Below, piece after piece: positions 23,997 through 37,577 of a DNA stretch of 64,000 nt. Positions within the stretch are counted from its first letter, which is position 1. Every line of letters begins with the position of its first letter. The stretch spans positions 3,784,389 through 3,848,388 of the forward strand of contig NC_035174.2 of the NCBI RefSeq assembly GCF_001659605.2, in the 5' to 3' direction. The DNA comes from Manihot esculenta (lineage: Eukaryota; Streptophyta; Magnoliopsida; Malpighiales; Euphorbiaceae). The position numbers and the translations under genes are program-made. The notes below the pieces were generated by a model, which saw nothing but the letters and a program-made list of their open reading frames with translations, was not told the origin of the DNA and ran no database searches.

Positions 23997-26900
23997 TCAA
24001 AGATCTAGGCTCTTTTTCATGGCTTCATAAACCAAATATGTTATGCTTGCAGATGGCACAACCTTGAGAAGATTTGGGAAGAGCCCTTTGTAGAAGCCTC
24101 TATAACCTTCATTCTGAAGTGTTCTCCAAAACACATCAGACATCCCCTTATAAGCAGCAGATGAATTAGAATGTTGTGCTTGCATTCTGAAAAGAAAGAG
24201 CAAAGCAAAAAACAAAACATTGAGGTTGCCTTTCAAAAAGATAATAAAAATTCACTTGGATATACCTGACAACAGATGCGAGAATCAAATTTCACCTCCA
24301 ACCCACCAAAAGAAATAAGAAAAAAATAATAGTATTATAGTTTGTTCATAGATACCACACACAATACCTGGTTCTGATAACCTGTAAGGGATAAACACAT
24401 GATGCTCCAAAGGCTGCTGAGACTGTCCCACAACCCAATTGCACAAGAGGACCCGGTTCTGTACAAAATTTAAGGTTTTCAGGAGAATGACTCCCATTAA
24501 AATAATAAAACCTCAAGAGAAGATGATAAACAGATATGAGAAATTTTACCACTGTCATGCAGAATATAAGCCTTTGACATGTCTTTCAGCGTCTCATATG
24601 CAGCAAGGTCAATGCCAGCATAAGGTATAATCCCAAGAAGAGATGGCACAAGGCCTTTATAAAATGCTCGAGGTCCTTCCTGAATCCATATATTCTTTGT
24701 TAGAGTTCCCAACTTTGGAGCATTTCCCCCTTCACAAATTTGTAATCGAGTTTTAACAAGATCCAACGGATAGATAGCTGTTTGTGCCACTGCACCAGCC
24801 ATTCCACCAGCAAAAAGTCTTTCAGCAGGACCTATATTGTCTTTTTCTCCCCCTTTAAAATCAGCAATGACATTCTTTAACAGTTCATAAGAATAAAACT
24901 TAATAGCACTTTCAGGTGCTACCTTCACAACATTTAATCCATTACCACGAAAGAAACCCAAAAAACCACCTTCTTTCCATATCTTCTTTATAGCAGGAAC
25001 AAGGTGAGCATGTGTTGTCTGAACTTGCAAAACCACCTTCAAGCGATCAAGAGGAGCAGTTGCAGTACGAGATGCAGCTCCTGCTATCCCCCCTGCAATG
25101 AAATATTTACTTCTATTAACATGCTTACTGATGCCTTCTGGTATAACAGCTTGTTCTCCGATATCTACAAGGCATACCCTTTCCCAGTGATGGTATATGT
25201 TTTCAATTGTAGCTTCATGTGGATAAAGCAAAAGAAAATCTCTCCATTCTTCAAAAGTTATAATTCCATTATTATCCTTATCAACATGCTCAACAAAACG
25301 GGCAAGCTCCTCGTCATCAATCTCAATCCCTGTGAAGCAGAAACTGCCAGGGCTTATAAGATGAAAACAAGTATGTTCAAAGCAATCCTAGGGATAGCAA
25401 ATGCTTGCAGAGAATGTGAAAGATAACTGTCATCTGCATTTAACAGTACCATATCTGAGGTGTAATTTGTCACACGAACACAAATTCTGGTATGAAGAGA
25501 TAATTAGAAAGGATAATTTAATACTTAAAAGGCAGTAACTTTAACTGAGGTCAAATAGTATAGGATAGACAGAGTTTCCCAAATTCTATATGATGCAGCA
25601 CATGTGGAGACAGAGGAGAAAGGGAAAGAAAAGAGAAGAAGCAAACATGAAGGATGAAGACAAAGAAGAATGATGAAATAGGAAAAGGAGAAGCAGCACA
25701 ATATCAATCCAAGCGAAATCCTTTGATGCTACTTGCTCCATGTTGTCTTAGGTCTTTCCCTTCCCCCTTCTCACTCTCCCTTATCATAAGGGTGCCAAAA
25801 CTAGCATTAAATAAAAATTAATGTTCCAATTATTTGTCGTCCAGGTCACCATGCACCATGTACCATGTAAACACAAGATTAAAATCCTACCAAATCCAAA
25901 ATACAAGACTAAAATCCTATAGAGTCCAAAAGTTCAATACAACAACAGAGCATAACTGCAGAAAGCTTCAAATAAAAATAAAAAAAACTCAGGCAAATGG
26001 AATCATCGTATGGCGAATTATGGGTAAATAAACCCTTGTAACCATATTTAAATAATTAAAATAATCTCACACTGTAAAAAGATCTTATACAATTTGTATT
26101 CAATAGCAACATAAGTGCAAAAGAACAAATACAAGTACTTCAAAAAAGGACAAGTGCACTTTCCTAAGTAAGCTCCTCAAAGTGCTCCATTCTCGCTTGC
26201 TTATAAACCCAGCATTCTGATTTTTAATAAATTTATATATACATGATTGATGATATGCATCTGACTGGAAAGAACAAATCCTCTTCAGTATTCCAACAAT
26301 TTACCATAGTGTATGTAGCAAAGGAAACGGAAAGGGAAAGAGAAAGCAACTATTAATTGCTTCACAACTAAACTCCCCCATGTGGAAGTAGGAACTACTT
26401 AGCTTACCCAAGTGACCTGGATGCCTGGTTGTAGGAGTGAAGTCTATTAGCGGACATCTTCAAGATGTCAAAAAAAAAAGATTTTCATATCAATTACACT
26501 AAGGCAAACATAGTTTAGGCTTTGAACCAAAGATATTAATATAACTTATCCGGAATGCAAAATAGTAAGAAGGCGATAAAGATCAATGTTCAATCTTTGG
26601 CCCATAGGTACTGGCCAGTGAAAATTTTCATCAAAGCAAATGAGGCTGCAAAAGTGACAGCCACTAGCAGCTTTCACAAAGAACCATGACACAAGCTCTC
26701 ACTCATACAGAATGAATAATCCCATCTTGTCATCCAAAATTAACACAAACGAAATAAGCTATGACACTAAAATTTCTGTTTTAATCATGCAAACAATATA
26801 TATCAGAAAGTTGACCAATAGATTGTAAAGCACTAGCATCTTTTAAAATTTAAGTAGCAGAGTAAAACTTAAATAGGAAAACTTTAAATTAAATAAATTT

Positions 26901-27667
26901 CGTATATAACATGAAGAGTTTAAGGTAATAAATACCATAACCTACTAGTTAATTTCATATTCAAATAAAATGTACCACGTTCTGGATAGTGATTCTGGAA
27001 CGCCATTCAGAAAGGGGGCCAACGAATTAGTTAGCATTAAGTTAACCACGTCCGTCACAAATAAAGTTTTCCAATCTCACTAAGCAAGCAAGTGAGCCTA
27101 ACAAGCATAAGTTTTCATACAGAATACTAAAAAGCATCAATATATCTCTAATAACAATTGAATAATCAAGCATTACATATTCACTGTCAATGTGATTGAT
27201 CAATGCAACCCTTATAAGGAAATATTTAGAAGTTAACAATAAAGCAGAGAAATTCATGTTATACCAGCCTTAACAAGCGCATCCCATAACTCCTCAGGCA
27301 AAATGCAACCGTTGTGTTCCACATCAATTGCCTGAAAAATCCGGTATAGATCCAGCTCTTTATCGTCCATATACCTCCTAAACTCCTGATAATCCACCCG
27401 TCCATCCTCATTTGCGTCGCAAACCTTCAACAAACCACTGGCGTATATATACTCCGCCGGAATCTGCAAAGCCGATAACCCAGCCTCGATCTGCGCATAA
27501 TCCAAGTATCCAGCATTGGCAGCGTCAAAGAAATTAAACAGACTCCGTAATCTGACATCCCTCTCTTCTTCGGTTTCTCGCAATGCCAGCAGCACATGAT
27601 CCATGGATATAGGAACCGCCTTCTTAACAGGGTCGGAACAACCGGTACGGTGGGGGTTCGTCTCCAT
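23997..27667 (-). CDS. APC1: Ca2+-regulated mitochondrial ATP-Mg/Pi carrier
   Basis: Inner-membrane carrier of the short Ca2+-binding mitochondrial carrier type, exchanging ATP-Mg or ADP for phosphate to adjust the matrix adenine nucleotide pool. Four exons in coding order: 27667-27265, 25329-24550, 24458-24368 and 24186-23997, giving 487 residues. The N-terminal half has EF-hand loops at residues 84-95 ([12 protein letters not shown]), 115-126 ([12 protein letters not shown]) and 151-162 ([12 protein letters not shown]), plus a degenerate first one at 48-59. The C-terminal half has three carrier repeats, each with its PxD/PxQ signature: [22 protein letters not shown] and [11 protein letters not shown]. 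The start chosen is the first in-frame ATG (METNPH); the open frame extends 21 codons further 5' but without an ATG before a stop. Intron 1 is long (1,935 bp). By position it matches Arabidopsis APC1 (At5g61810, from memory). Confidence 0.95.
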
Positions 27668-27729
27668 CTCCGGCAACCCAACAAGGTGGTCCACGGCGTG
27701 ACTAGCTCCGGACGTGATAGAAACACCCA

Positions 27730-29807
27730 AATTGCGGAAATGCTAACTGTGGGGTAGGGATATCATGAGCTGCATCAAAGGCGGTTGTTTTCCCTGTTTG
27801 TTGGTGTAGACCGGTGAGGTTGACCAAGTAATCAATAGGAAACAAATCAAACAATTAAAATAGAAACAGCTTTCCAGTTAAGGAAAGACCCTATAAAAAA
27901 TATGACTCGAATCAGTGAGAAGGGGAAGAAAAGAGTAGGAGTGATGGGTCAAGAAAAAGACGAGTCAAAATGGGGAAGAAGGGAGATTGGATTTGAAACG
28001 CAATGAGCGAGAATAGGCGGTTGCAGGCAACAAAAACTTTATTAGTCTATAATGGCGGGTGAGGAGCAAGCATTGCCCAGATATTATTGCGTTCGCAGGA
28101 GTTTGAATTGGCACGTGCGATTGATGGGTTTTATGGGAATTGATGAGCGGATGAGGCTATGGGCACGTAAAAGATAGAGAAGATTTGACGAGCAACCCAA
28201 AAACATGGTGGCCCGATGAATGCCCATTCAGGCTACGTATAAGGCCCTCCATATGTTTGTGCAATTGTGCGAGAGGGAGAGGGAGAGGCAGAGGGAGTGG
28301 TAAAGGAAAACGAACTCATTGGCTAGTTCTGCTTTCCCCAATAAAATAGCATTTTCTTGTTTGATAATGAAACCTTTTCTACTTTTAAAAATCAACTATT
28401 TTTTAATAATTAAAAATTAACTATAAATTTTAAAAAATTAATAAATTAGTCTTTATCTGAAATATAATTAAGTTATTTTTGTTGTTAATTTATATTATAA
28501 TGATTTTATTGTTGAAATATATGTAATGATATGTATTAAATTATAAAATAAGTAAATAATATTTATCTTCTAAAATTAAAAATATAAAATATTTAATGTC
28601 ACTAAATTACACGTTGTAAATTATAATTATTTTAAAAAATTATTATTTAGTTTTTATAATATTGTGAAATTAATTAGTTAATGTTTTTATTTTTAAAAAT
28701 ACATTAAATAATTTATAAAATTTTGAAAATTCAATTATAAAATCTATCTCGTTAAGTTGTAGTATTGTTATAATTAATTTTGCATTATTATAATTAAATT
28801 TTTAATATCTTTTTTCCTATATAAATTAATGATATTAGCTGTATATGAATTTAATGAAAGAAATCATAATTAAAATGTTAAAATTACAAAAATTATTTAT
28901 CATATTTTAAACAAATATAGAAATTAACTAAATAAACACAAATAGTTAATTAAACACAAATTCGTAAAAGATACGAATTTAATATAGTTTTTAGGCACTC
29001 ATAAATTTAGTCTGGTGGTAAGTGTATCCGAGTAAATCTGAGAAATTTCAAGTTCAATCCCCACTCTCCATTTCAAAAAAATATATATATATATATAGTT
29101 GTTAGATTAATTAGTAAGTCTATTAGATGAGTTGTGTGTGATCACTAACAAAACTAACGAAAAATCTTATCAACTCATTTTTCGTTTAACAAATTTCAAA
29201 ACTAAAAAGAAAATAATATATGCTTTTGGTTCACATTCTTTCTTTCACTGTTTTTAATTTATGAAAGTACATATATTTTGAAATTCTTCAAAAAAAAATA
29301 CATAATCAATCTCTGGTTATCAGGTTTCACATGTCAATGAGCGCAATTTATGTCCTTTTAGGGTTTCAAATTCCAAACAATAATTACAAACTAGATCTAA
29401 TAATTTATATTAAAATTATATATTATGTTGTTAATAAAAATTTAAAATATTTTAATATAAATTCATATTATTAGAAATTAATTTTACCATAAATTGAATT
29501 ATATATAGTACAGATTTTATTATAAAATAAAAAATCAATGAAATTGCATAATTTAAAAAAAAAAATTTCACATGCATATTCGGCCTTAGATGGTATCTGA
29601 CCCCGACGTAATTTCCTTGTGGATGAAATCGGGCCACGATGTTATGACCTGAGCGAGGCTCCCCAGTCCTGGCTGCGGCCTTTAATTCCAATGAAGCCCA
29701 CAACACCTCGTCTCTTCTTTCTACTCTCACACTTTTGTTCTTGTTAACGCATTACACGCGTATTAAGGTTTCTCTTCCGTAGAAATCAAAACATCGATCG
29801 AATTAAA
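27730..29807. other. Divergent intergenic region between carrier and SDHAF2
   Basis: Both flanking genes are transcribed outward. The ends (27730-28320 and 29590-29800) have mixed composition and probably hold 5' UTRs and promoters. The middle (28380-28980) is nearly pure AT, with a motif TTTTTAAAAATACATTAAA at 28692-28710 that recurs in similar form elsewhere in the window, and it is followed by a SINE-like copy at 28995. Confidence 0.55.
28995..29081 (+). mobile_element. tRNA-derived SINE-like repeat, copy 1
   Basis: Starts GCACTCATAAATTTAGT, has an A-box-like TAGTCTGGTGG and, about 30 bases on, a B-box-like AGTTCAATCCC, then an A-rich 3' end followed by a TA microsatellite. This is the copy closest to a tRNA. 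It shares layout and most bases with copies at 52706, 62285 and 63064. Confidence 0.6.
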
Positions 29808-31207
29808 ATGGCCAACTTGAGGAGAGTTCTTATCAACGCTTACCGTGTCGTCAATTCCTCCGCCACCGCCAGTCGCAGCTCAATCGCTTATGTCTCACCC
29901 ATTCTCAGAGAATCCTCTTTCAGGTTTCAACCTAATTTCCCCTTGCTACTCGTTTTCTGGAATCGTAACAGGAAATTCGTTTGATTGATTTTTTGTGTAA
30001 TTTTCTCCCAGGTCTCAATATGGTTTGTTTTCGCGTTATTCAACTCTTAACGATAATGAGACGCGATTGTTAGTTATTGATCTCTCCAACGAAGAGAGCA
30101 AAAGGCGTTTATGTAACAGGTTTCTATCCTTTCATTTCCCTTGTTCTTGATCCTTTCATGATTTTTTGGCTACATATGTCCTTACTATACAGACTAACAT
30201 TCCTGTTTCTGTGGTCCGTGGGTGTAGGCTGCTGTATAGGAGCAGGCAGAGAGGGTTCCTGGAGCTGGATTTGGTTCTTGGAAAATGGGTAGAAGAGCAT
30301 ATCTTTTCCATGAACGAAAGCGAAATTAAAGCACTTATGAATGTCCTTGACTTGGTAAAACTTCTCCTCTATAATCTGGTGGATTTATTAATTTTTCTGA
30401 TCTCTTTTCGTCGGTGTTTTTTTTACTACTTGTGATTTAATTTTCTTCTTCAAGTTGTATGGGGATTTGTTAAATTTACGGGTGTATGTGGATTGTGAAG
30501 TACTGCATGCTTCAAATCTCTTTAAAGTAGACTCTCATGTTGATCAGCTAAGAGACACCCTCTTTAAGCCGTCTTAAGATTGATCAGCTTTAAGGTGGCT
30601 TTAAGTTGCCAAGATTGTGTGATAAATACTCACTTCTATCGCAGTTCTGCATCAGTGAATTGAAGCTGATGGTACAACATTTTCTGCCTTTGGGTTCGCT
30701 ATTTTGTTCCTTTTACTTGTCAAGCATCAGGTTGAAATTAAGGTCATGATGAATGAATGAATGAAGGAAAGATAATTAGCGTCTTGTTTGACATTTTCTC
30801 TCTCCAATGATCTGATGGCTGCTTTAGTTTCAAGCTGAGGAATTTTTGTTTAATAGATTATATTCATGTTATATTATCCGGTTTCTATTGTACAGGAAAA
30901 TCCAGATCTCTGGAAGTGGTTAACTGGTCAGGAGCAACCCCCAGAGGCAGTCAGCACAAATCCTGTGAGATATGATATAAAAGATGACTGCAAAACTTGG
31001 TGTTTGGTATATCTATTCTCCTTGCTCACTGCATCCTTATATTGTACTCTATTGGTGTAGGTGTTTTCTGCAGTGCGTGATAAGATCATGAACAACCTCA
31101 ATAGCCATGCTGCTCCTGAAACACGTGCTATACCTGGACAGCCATGGGTGAGAGGGTGGGATGATATCAAGAAAAATCCCGGCAGCCCTGTGGCTGGGAA
31201 TCAGTAG
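29808..31207 (+). CDS. SDHAF2: Succinate dehydrogenase assembly factor 2, mitochondrial
   Basis: Matrix assembly factor (Sdh5 family) needed for covalent FAD attachment to the flavoprotein subunit SDH1 of respiratory complex II. Five exons: 29808-29923, 30012-30119, 30228-30354, 30896-30964 and 31061-31207, giving 188 residues, the length I recall for Arabidopsis At5g51040. Residues 1-45 are rich in Arg and Ser and lack acids, as in a mitochondrial presequence. The conserved core follows: RRLCNRLLYRSRQRGFLELD, then LVLGKWVEEHIFSMNESEI and NPDLWKWLTGQE. The C terminus is a plant-type tail with PGQPWVRGWDDIKK. All junctions are GT-AG and in phase. The gene is complete. Confidence 0.95.
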
Positions 31208-31866
31208 CGTGTCAACTGTGAGCTGGAATATCTATTGGCAGATAATTTGCAGTGTATAAAGAATAATGGATACTTTGTCATATAATCTTCATTAGTGTGA
31301 TATGAACAAGACCTGCTGGCTGTACCAGAATCAAGAAATTGGATATGAACAAGAGCTACTGGCTGTAAGAAGGTGAAAAAATTTAGTAGCCTCACCTTTA
31401 TGTTCATGCCCATTTACACGTTGAATCTTACGATGAGAAATTGTTCTGTGAAATGCGTGTTTTATTTCTGAAATTGCACGGTTTTCGCATTGCTCGCTTT
31501 CTAATATTTTTTCACTAGGGTTTTAATCCTTCTTGTGAAAGCCTGAGAGGTGTTGCACCTGTTTTCGGAATAGGTTTACCGGCATTCTAAATGAAAACGG
31601 TAGCTGCTAGGCCCACAAATAAGAAAGTAAATTGCACGGTGCAATGGTATAAATGAGCGTGAATCTTGGGACGGGTAAAAGTAGAAATTTCCAATACTCA
31701 GGATGTCCTGAAACCAAAACAGAGAAACTTTTAAAGGATTAGACATTGGATAATGGGAGATGATGACGGTAGCCTCAGCAATCAGATCCATGTTATTCTA
31801 GTCCCTCATTCTTCATTAATGTCCTCTGCAATGTCTTTTCAGTAGCATCGGCAGACCTAACACTAG
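31208..31866. other. SDHAF2 3' flank
   Basis: Probable 3' UTR, with a partial internal duplication (TGGATATGAACAAGA... repeating GATATGAACAAGACC, both within 31300-31360). No gene. Confidence 0.5.
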
Positions 31867-32290
31867 ATGAACCCTGCACGTCCTCGCCAGTTTCACTCTA
31901 TGTTCATGAACAGTAGCGCCCGCAACCTCCAAGTGGCGGACCTTTGGTATGACTGGCACAATTGTTGCAACTTCAGCGTAATCCAGAATCATTTGGAAAA
32001 GCTCTTATGTGACCTTGAAGTTAAATGGGATAACGGGACTTCCTATATGCACACACTTTGGACTGAGAGTCAATTTCTTGATGGGTATTGCCCGACCCAA
32101 CTGGCTTGAAGGCGCTAGGTATTTCGGTCAGCAGCAAATTGATGGTTTCCTCTGCAACCTGTGGTCGAATGTGGATTTTATTTGGTACGTTTGAGGAACT
32201 AAGACACCAGTTTACTGTGGCTTCCATACTGGTCTTCCTTGGAAACGCATGATGTTTGTGAAATTTGGCCAACAGATAAATAATACCCAT
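31867..32290 (+). pseudogene. Relic of an uncharacterised conserved plant protein
   Basis: The plus frame from 31867 reads PARPRQFHSMFMNSSARN and then LQVADLWYDWHN, continuing to about 32030. The similarity then moves to another frame, which reads [18 protein letters not shown] and [17 protein letters not shown], stops at a TGA near 32190, and continues beyond it with TPVYCGFHTG. I recall intact plant proteins of about 250 residues with the pattern SARNLQVADLWYDW, RPNWLxGAxYLGQ, FLCNVWEKVDFIWYYED; their function is unknown to me. One frameshift plus an internal stop make this a pseudogene. It has no visible intron, but too little remains to tell a processed copy from a truncated one. Confidence 0.6.
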
Positions 32291-32299
32291 TGATCTTTG

Positions 32300-34348
32300 A
32301 GAATGTTGTGGTTGTGTTCATGTGGTTGACGGTTGGTGACTTTGAGGTGGAACCAAGATGAAAATTAGCAAACTCGCTTTTACCGAATTAAGGAGGGTGG
32401 GAAGGAGAAGGATCTTGAATTTGAATCGGTCCCTGGGGGTGAATGGTCATTCATGAGGTTCAAACAAACTGGCTGATTGTATGAGCAATTTTTTTTTTTT
32501 TCCTCTTTCTGCTTTAAATTGCATCTTGAAAAAATCTGTAAACTGGCACTATTTGTCTGAAAATAAAACAACAAACCGCGGGACTATCAAGTAATATTGT
32601 AGTGTGATTCACAAATCTTTTCAAGTAGGCTCGGTTGTTGCACTTGCACATAAGCTCAGTTATAGTGTGAGGCGCATAATTCTCTTCCTTTTTTCCCATG
32701 TCTATAATTTAGAATTGGAAAATAATTATTTGATAAACTACGGAAACTAATTCATTTTTGAAAAAATTTATTAAAATATTCTTAAAATTTTAAAAATTTT
32801 ATTAATTAATTGAATATTATCTAAAAAATATAAAATATTCTCTATATAAAAAATTAATTAATAGATATTTTTATAAAATTATATATCAATTAATATATTT
32901 TTTATATTTAAAAAATTAAATAATAAAATAATTAATTATTATAATTAATGAAAAGACTGCATAATAGATTTAACTAAATACTATCTTTGTTCATAGTTGT
33001 AGAATTTTTTCTTTTAAAATTATTTGTCACTTTAAGAATTTTAATGTAATATTAAATTTTTAGTTTTTGTATGTACTCTATAAATAATTAAGTCATTTAA
33101 TAGTGACATATAAAAAAAATTATTTAAAGAATATTTTAAATAAATTATTATAAAAAAATTTTAAAATTAAAATTATTAACTAATTTTATTTGACTTGTAA
33201 ATAAATTTAAAACGATATGTATTGTGTGAGGAAGATAGTAGCCAATTTTTCTTTTAGAATTTGTAAGCCCCACTTACAGCTCACAGAGGAAGACACATTT
33301 ATTTCATTTTTTTGGTCGAAAAGAAGAATTACTGACAGCCAAAGAGCATCGAAACTATTTAGAATGAGTAACTTTATCAGTTCAGCAATATGTATTAGAG
33401 GAACAAATTATTGAATTTGATTTTGTAAAATATAAATATTTAATATGACTATCATTTCTCATAAAAAAAATTAAATAATTTAATTTATAAAATATAAAAA
33501 CTTTATAATTAATTAATTTTGAAATAGCAATAAATTATTGAATTTCTAAAGAATTCAACCATATAATTATTTCACTTTAAAAGATATGAATTTTCAAGTT
33601 ACTAATTACTTTATTCCAATTATAATAAAAAAAATAATTAAGTAGAAACTAATTCAAATAGACTAGCTCTAAAATTAATTAAAATAATAACGATACTTTA
33701 CTATTTTCATTATTTATATATTATAAATAATAACTATAATTTATATTATATTCTAAAATAGTAAGATTTTAAATTTAAACCAAATAAAAAACAATCATCC
33801 TTTTGTTTTCATTAAGGGAAATTTGATATATGTGCTGCAAAATCCTTATTTAAAATAAAGAAAATAATGGGTTTCAACTTTAAAAAAAAAATAAAATAAA
33901 TAAAATAATGAAATTGCAAATTCCATGCGAGCGAGCTTGCGGGGTATAAACGTCATTCTGCAGCTACCAATGAACGGATCAGAGCGGGCCAAGTAATCCG
34001 CAATGCAGCTTTGCGAAACAGAGAACGAAATGGAATCAAGTATGGTGAAAAAGAAAAGATATTAAGAGCTTGAGGTGGCTGACAAGGCTCAATCGCACTA
34101 TCGCCACCTCCAATCGACAACTGGTCGCCGGCGAGCAAGTGACAAGTTTCTGATTCATCAAAATCGTTCAAAACCAAACCCTATCTATCATCACAATCAC
34201 ATTAATACAGAGTCACTGTTCAGTCTCCATATTCCCTCGTACCCCTTTCCTGTCTTCAGTGGAAATCCTGCTACTAGTTTATCCGACTTTTCCGGTCAAG
34301 AAGATGTGTTGGGTGTTTGGTCTTAGGTGAGGATATAAAATCTTTGAA
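32300..34348. other. AT-rich intergenic DNA and CRL 5' region
   Basis: About 32700-33900 is very AT-rich with no gene. From about 33950 composition recovers, and the last 300 bases probably form the CRL promoter and 5' UTR. Open frames there, such as 34075-34326, show no family motif. Confidence 0.5.
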
Positions 34349-36817
34349 ATGGGAACGGGCTCGGAATCTAATGGATGGAGCCGAGCTCAAGGATTGGTAA
34401 CCAAGACGCTGGTTCTGATTGGAGGTGCGATTCTTGTAAAGCGCTTTACCAAGTCTACTACTCGTTGGGACCATGCTCGAATTGTTGCTCAATCAATCAG
34501 CGGCGAAAAGGTACCATTTAATTAAGTTTATTGTCCTTTTGGGTTCGTCCCCACTTTCGTTTCTTTTCTGATTCTAATTTCAATTTAATTTGTGGGGTTA
34601 GTTCTCGAGAGAACAAGCATCCAGAGATCCCGATAATTACTTCAACATCAGGTACTCTTTTACTTCTTCTTCGAATCTCTAAGTTTATTGAATTTTGAGT
34701 AAAAGCGGCGAACCTTAATGAATCTTGAGATATGAATTCAGAAATTGCAAGAGAAAGTTCAAATGTTGTGAATGCTTTCAGTACTTTTAGTTTTATGAAT
34801 TTTTATGCGCAGAATGCTTACTTGTCCGGCAGCGGAGATGGTGGATGGTTCCAAGGTTTTATATTTCGAACAGGTTAGTTTAACTTTTTTCATTATTATT
34901 ATTTTTACTTCAAATTCATTTGTAAATTCAGTTAATGTCTTGATGTGAATTATCTGTCTATTGTTAGGCATTCTGGAGGACGCCTCAAAAGCCCTTTCGG
35001 CAGGTAATGTGTCAGTGTTGCTATTTGATTTATTATTTTCAACTTATTAAAAGGATTACTGGAATGAACTTGTATAAAAGTTGCTCCTTCATTAACTGCT
35101 TTTTACATATTTTAGCTAATTTTTTATTTTTAAATTAAAAGGCACTAATTCAACAAAAAATATATTCTGACAATTGTATGGCTCCAGAGGCTCTATATGG
35201 TGAAGCCCTGTCCAAAGGAGTTGAAATTTGATGTTGAGGTGAGCTTATTTTGAAACTGATGGTTCTATATGAGCATAATAATTATTGCACTGTATTTTGG
35301 TACGTGAAAGCCTCTTTTTCCTTCTCATGTTAAGGGGAAATCCTAAGGAATTATATGTTGCTGTAATATCTTTTAAATTTTAATGCTTGTAGTATACTGC
35401 TTTTCCCAAATCATTTGCAGTTATTTTCATCAAGGTTCTCTTTACTTTGATTATGCTGTCTTCTTCATGATATTTGCTTGAAGCCCTTTGAACTCCTTTT
35501 ACGGTATTTGGTTTTCATCAAGTAGCTCTGGTGAATAATATCAGTGCATGGTAGCCAAGAGTATAACTCCATATATTATGCTCAGAAACATGATTTTCAG
35601 ACCTTTCATAAAACGTGCAATAGTTTTGTTGCATTGCTGCTGCCAATTAGTGAAAACTCAGTCATGTGTGCTACATTGTAAAACTTTTTCCCTCCTTGTT
35701 TGTTACTTCAACTGTTAACTTTTTTTTTTCTCGGATAGTTATTTCTTATCATCTTTATATGGGTGGCTTCTTTCCCCCATGAAATTAGTGGGATTAAATT
35801 AGTCTTTTGATCCTATTTTCATTTTGAGGTTCTGCAAGAAATTTTCTATAAACTCCTTAAACAACTAACATATTGTTTCGTTCTTTCCTTAATGGACAGG
35901 TAAGCTCATATGCCATCAGAGATGCAGAGGAGTACAAAAATTTCTGCGATCGCCCAAAGGACCAACGACCACCGCCAGAGGAAGTTATTGGTGTAAGTCC
36001 CCTGGATAGATTCAGATTTTGATTTAAACTCATTATCTTTGTGGTATATATATATATTTAATTGTGCTTTAGACTTCAAGAACATTGCCAATTCTAAGTT
36101 CACCAGATAACTTTCTTAGATGGGTGTTAATTTCTACTCTATGCCGTGTCATGCATTACCAAAATGGATAACTTTTTATTCATTGGATCGATATTGTATA
36201 TTTAGTTTCTCCACTTTGTTGCACAAGTGCAGGATATTGCAGAACATCTGGCAACAATACATCTTAAACGCTGTGACCGAGGAAAACGCTGCCTGTATGA
36301 AGGTTCTACTCCCCCTGGAGGATTCCCAAATTCATGGGTATTTGCTTGTCATCCTTCTTTTAGTTTTCTGAAATCTTGTTTTTTGTATATATCTATGGGA
36401 TTGTATTTTGAAGATATTTGGTTTTCCAGAGACGGGGACAAGTGTAATTGTACTCTGTTACTAATCTATTACTCTTGACAGAATGGAGCAACCTATTGCA
36501 CTTCGGAACTAGCAATTTTAAAGAACAGTGAAATACATACCTGGGATAGGGGCTATGATGATGATGGAAATCAGGTGGGTTCCACGGCCTCACTTAGGTT
36601 TAGTTTAAGTTAATTTGAAAATGTATTAAGATTGTTCTGTTGTGTCAATTTGACAGTTCTGTTCTGGTGGTTACAGGTTTGGGGAGCGAAGGACCGACCT
36701 TACGAGTTCAAGCCGGCACCAGTCTCTAGTAGTAATGACATGTTTTCTCCTTCGAATTTCCCCGCTCCACAAATGATGGAAAAAAGAATAGAGGGTTCTT
36801 TTGTTTTGCAAGAGTGA
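34349..36817 (+). CDS. CRL: Chromophore lyase-like protein CRL (CRUMPLED LEAF), chloroplast
   Basis: Plastid outer-envelope protein of the CpcT/CpeT chromophore lyase family; in Arabidopsis its loss disturbs plastid division and cell division. Nine exons: 34349-34510, 34602-34651, 34813-34873, 34968-35003, 35188-35238, 35900-35992, 36233-36337, 36482-36574 and 36677-36817, giving 263 residues, matching the length I recall for Arabidopsis CRL (At5g51020). One N-terminal membrane anchor is visible (LVTKTLVLIGGAILV, about residues 17-31). The lyase-like domain follows, with SREQASRDPDNYFNIRM, YFEQAFWRTPQKPFRQR, LYMVKPCPKELKFDVEV, HLKRCDRGKRCLYEGSTPPG and YCTSELAILKNSEIHTWDRG. All exons join in frame. 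Whether the plant protein binds a bilin is not settled by sequence. Confidence 0.95.
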
Positions 36818-37577
36818 TCACTTAATATATATAGTCACGTGTAAAGGTTCAAGCTTATATTATTTTTATCAAAGTTATAAATCTCAGTTAAAGACGATGT
36901 TATCCATCAGTTTTCTTTTGGTGGGTGGTTGGTATAATATTGCAATTGATGAAGATGGCGTAACTGCCAAGCAGATTCAATTCATAGCATTAGCAATCAA
37001 TCCAAATCAACCCCCCCCAACCCCCAAAACCAAAAAAAAAAATTCTAAGGACGTTGGATGGTGATGTGAGCTTTACGGCCTGAATCCCAATGGAAGCATG
37101 CGGTGATATTACTGAACACACTTTTTCTTTTCTTCTCAGCGCTGTTCTTCGCAAAGAGAATTGAAAGACGAAGGAATGAGCAGATAAGAGGCGGTGAAAC
37201 TTAATAGAAGTAAACTAATTGGATATATGTGTTATAAAATTCTGTGAGGCGGACATGAATGGAAACAACACATTTTGTTATTATTTATTATTATATATTG
37301 GGAGTTTTATTTTAATTAATTAAATAAGGAAATTAAGTCTGTTAATGTTTTATAAGAATTTAGTGGGTCTGATCAACAATCTCTAATAATTGAAACATAG
37401 AACAGTCTTGATAAAATTTCTACAGCTCATCAATATCCCTATTCCCTAAGCCTGCAAAATCCAAACGCATAGTCCAACAGAGGCAAAATCAAGATTCACA
37501 TTTCTGAGAAACAGTGTTGGATGGGCTAAGGGAATGAATGCTAAGAATTTCTTCAAACAACTGTGATGCAATTGCCA
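36818..37577. other. Short convergent intergenic region
   Basis: Tail-to-tail spacer of 760 bases between CRL and the xylosyltransferase gene, presumably holding both 3' UTRs. It contains C/A homopolymer runs near 37010-37040. No gene. Confidence 0.6.

Noticed and set aside
27668..27730. Longer N terminus of the ATP-Mg/Pi carrier
   Set aside because: The open frame begins at a TTG, with no ATG before the upstream stop; the first ATG at 27667 gives the expected length.
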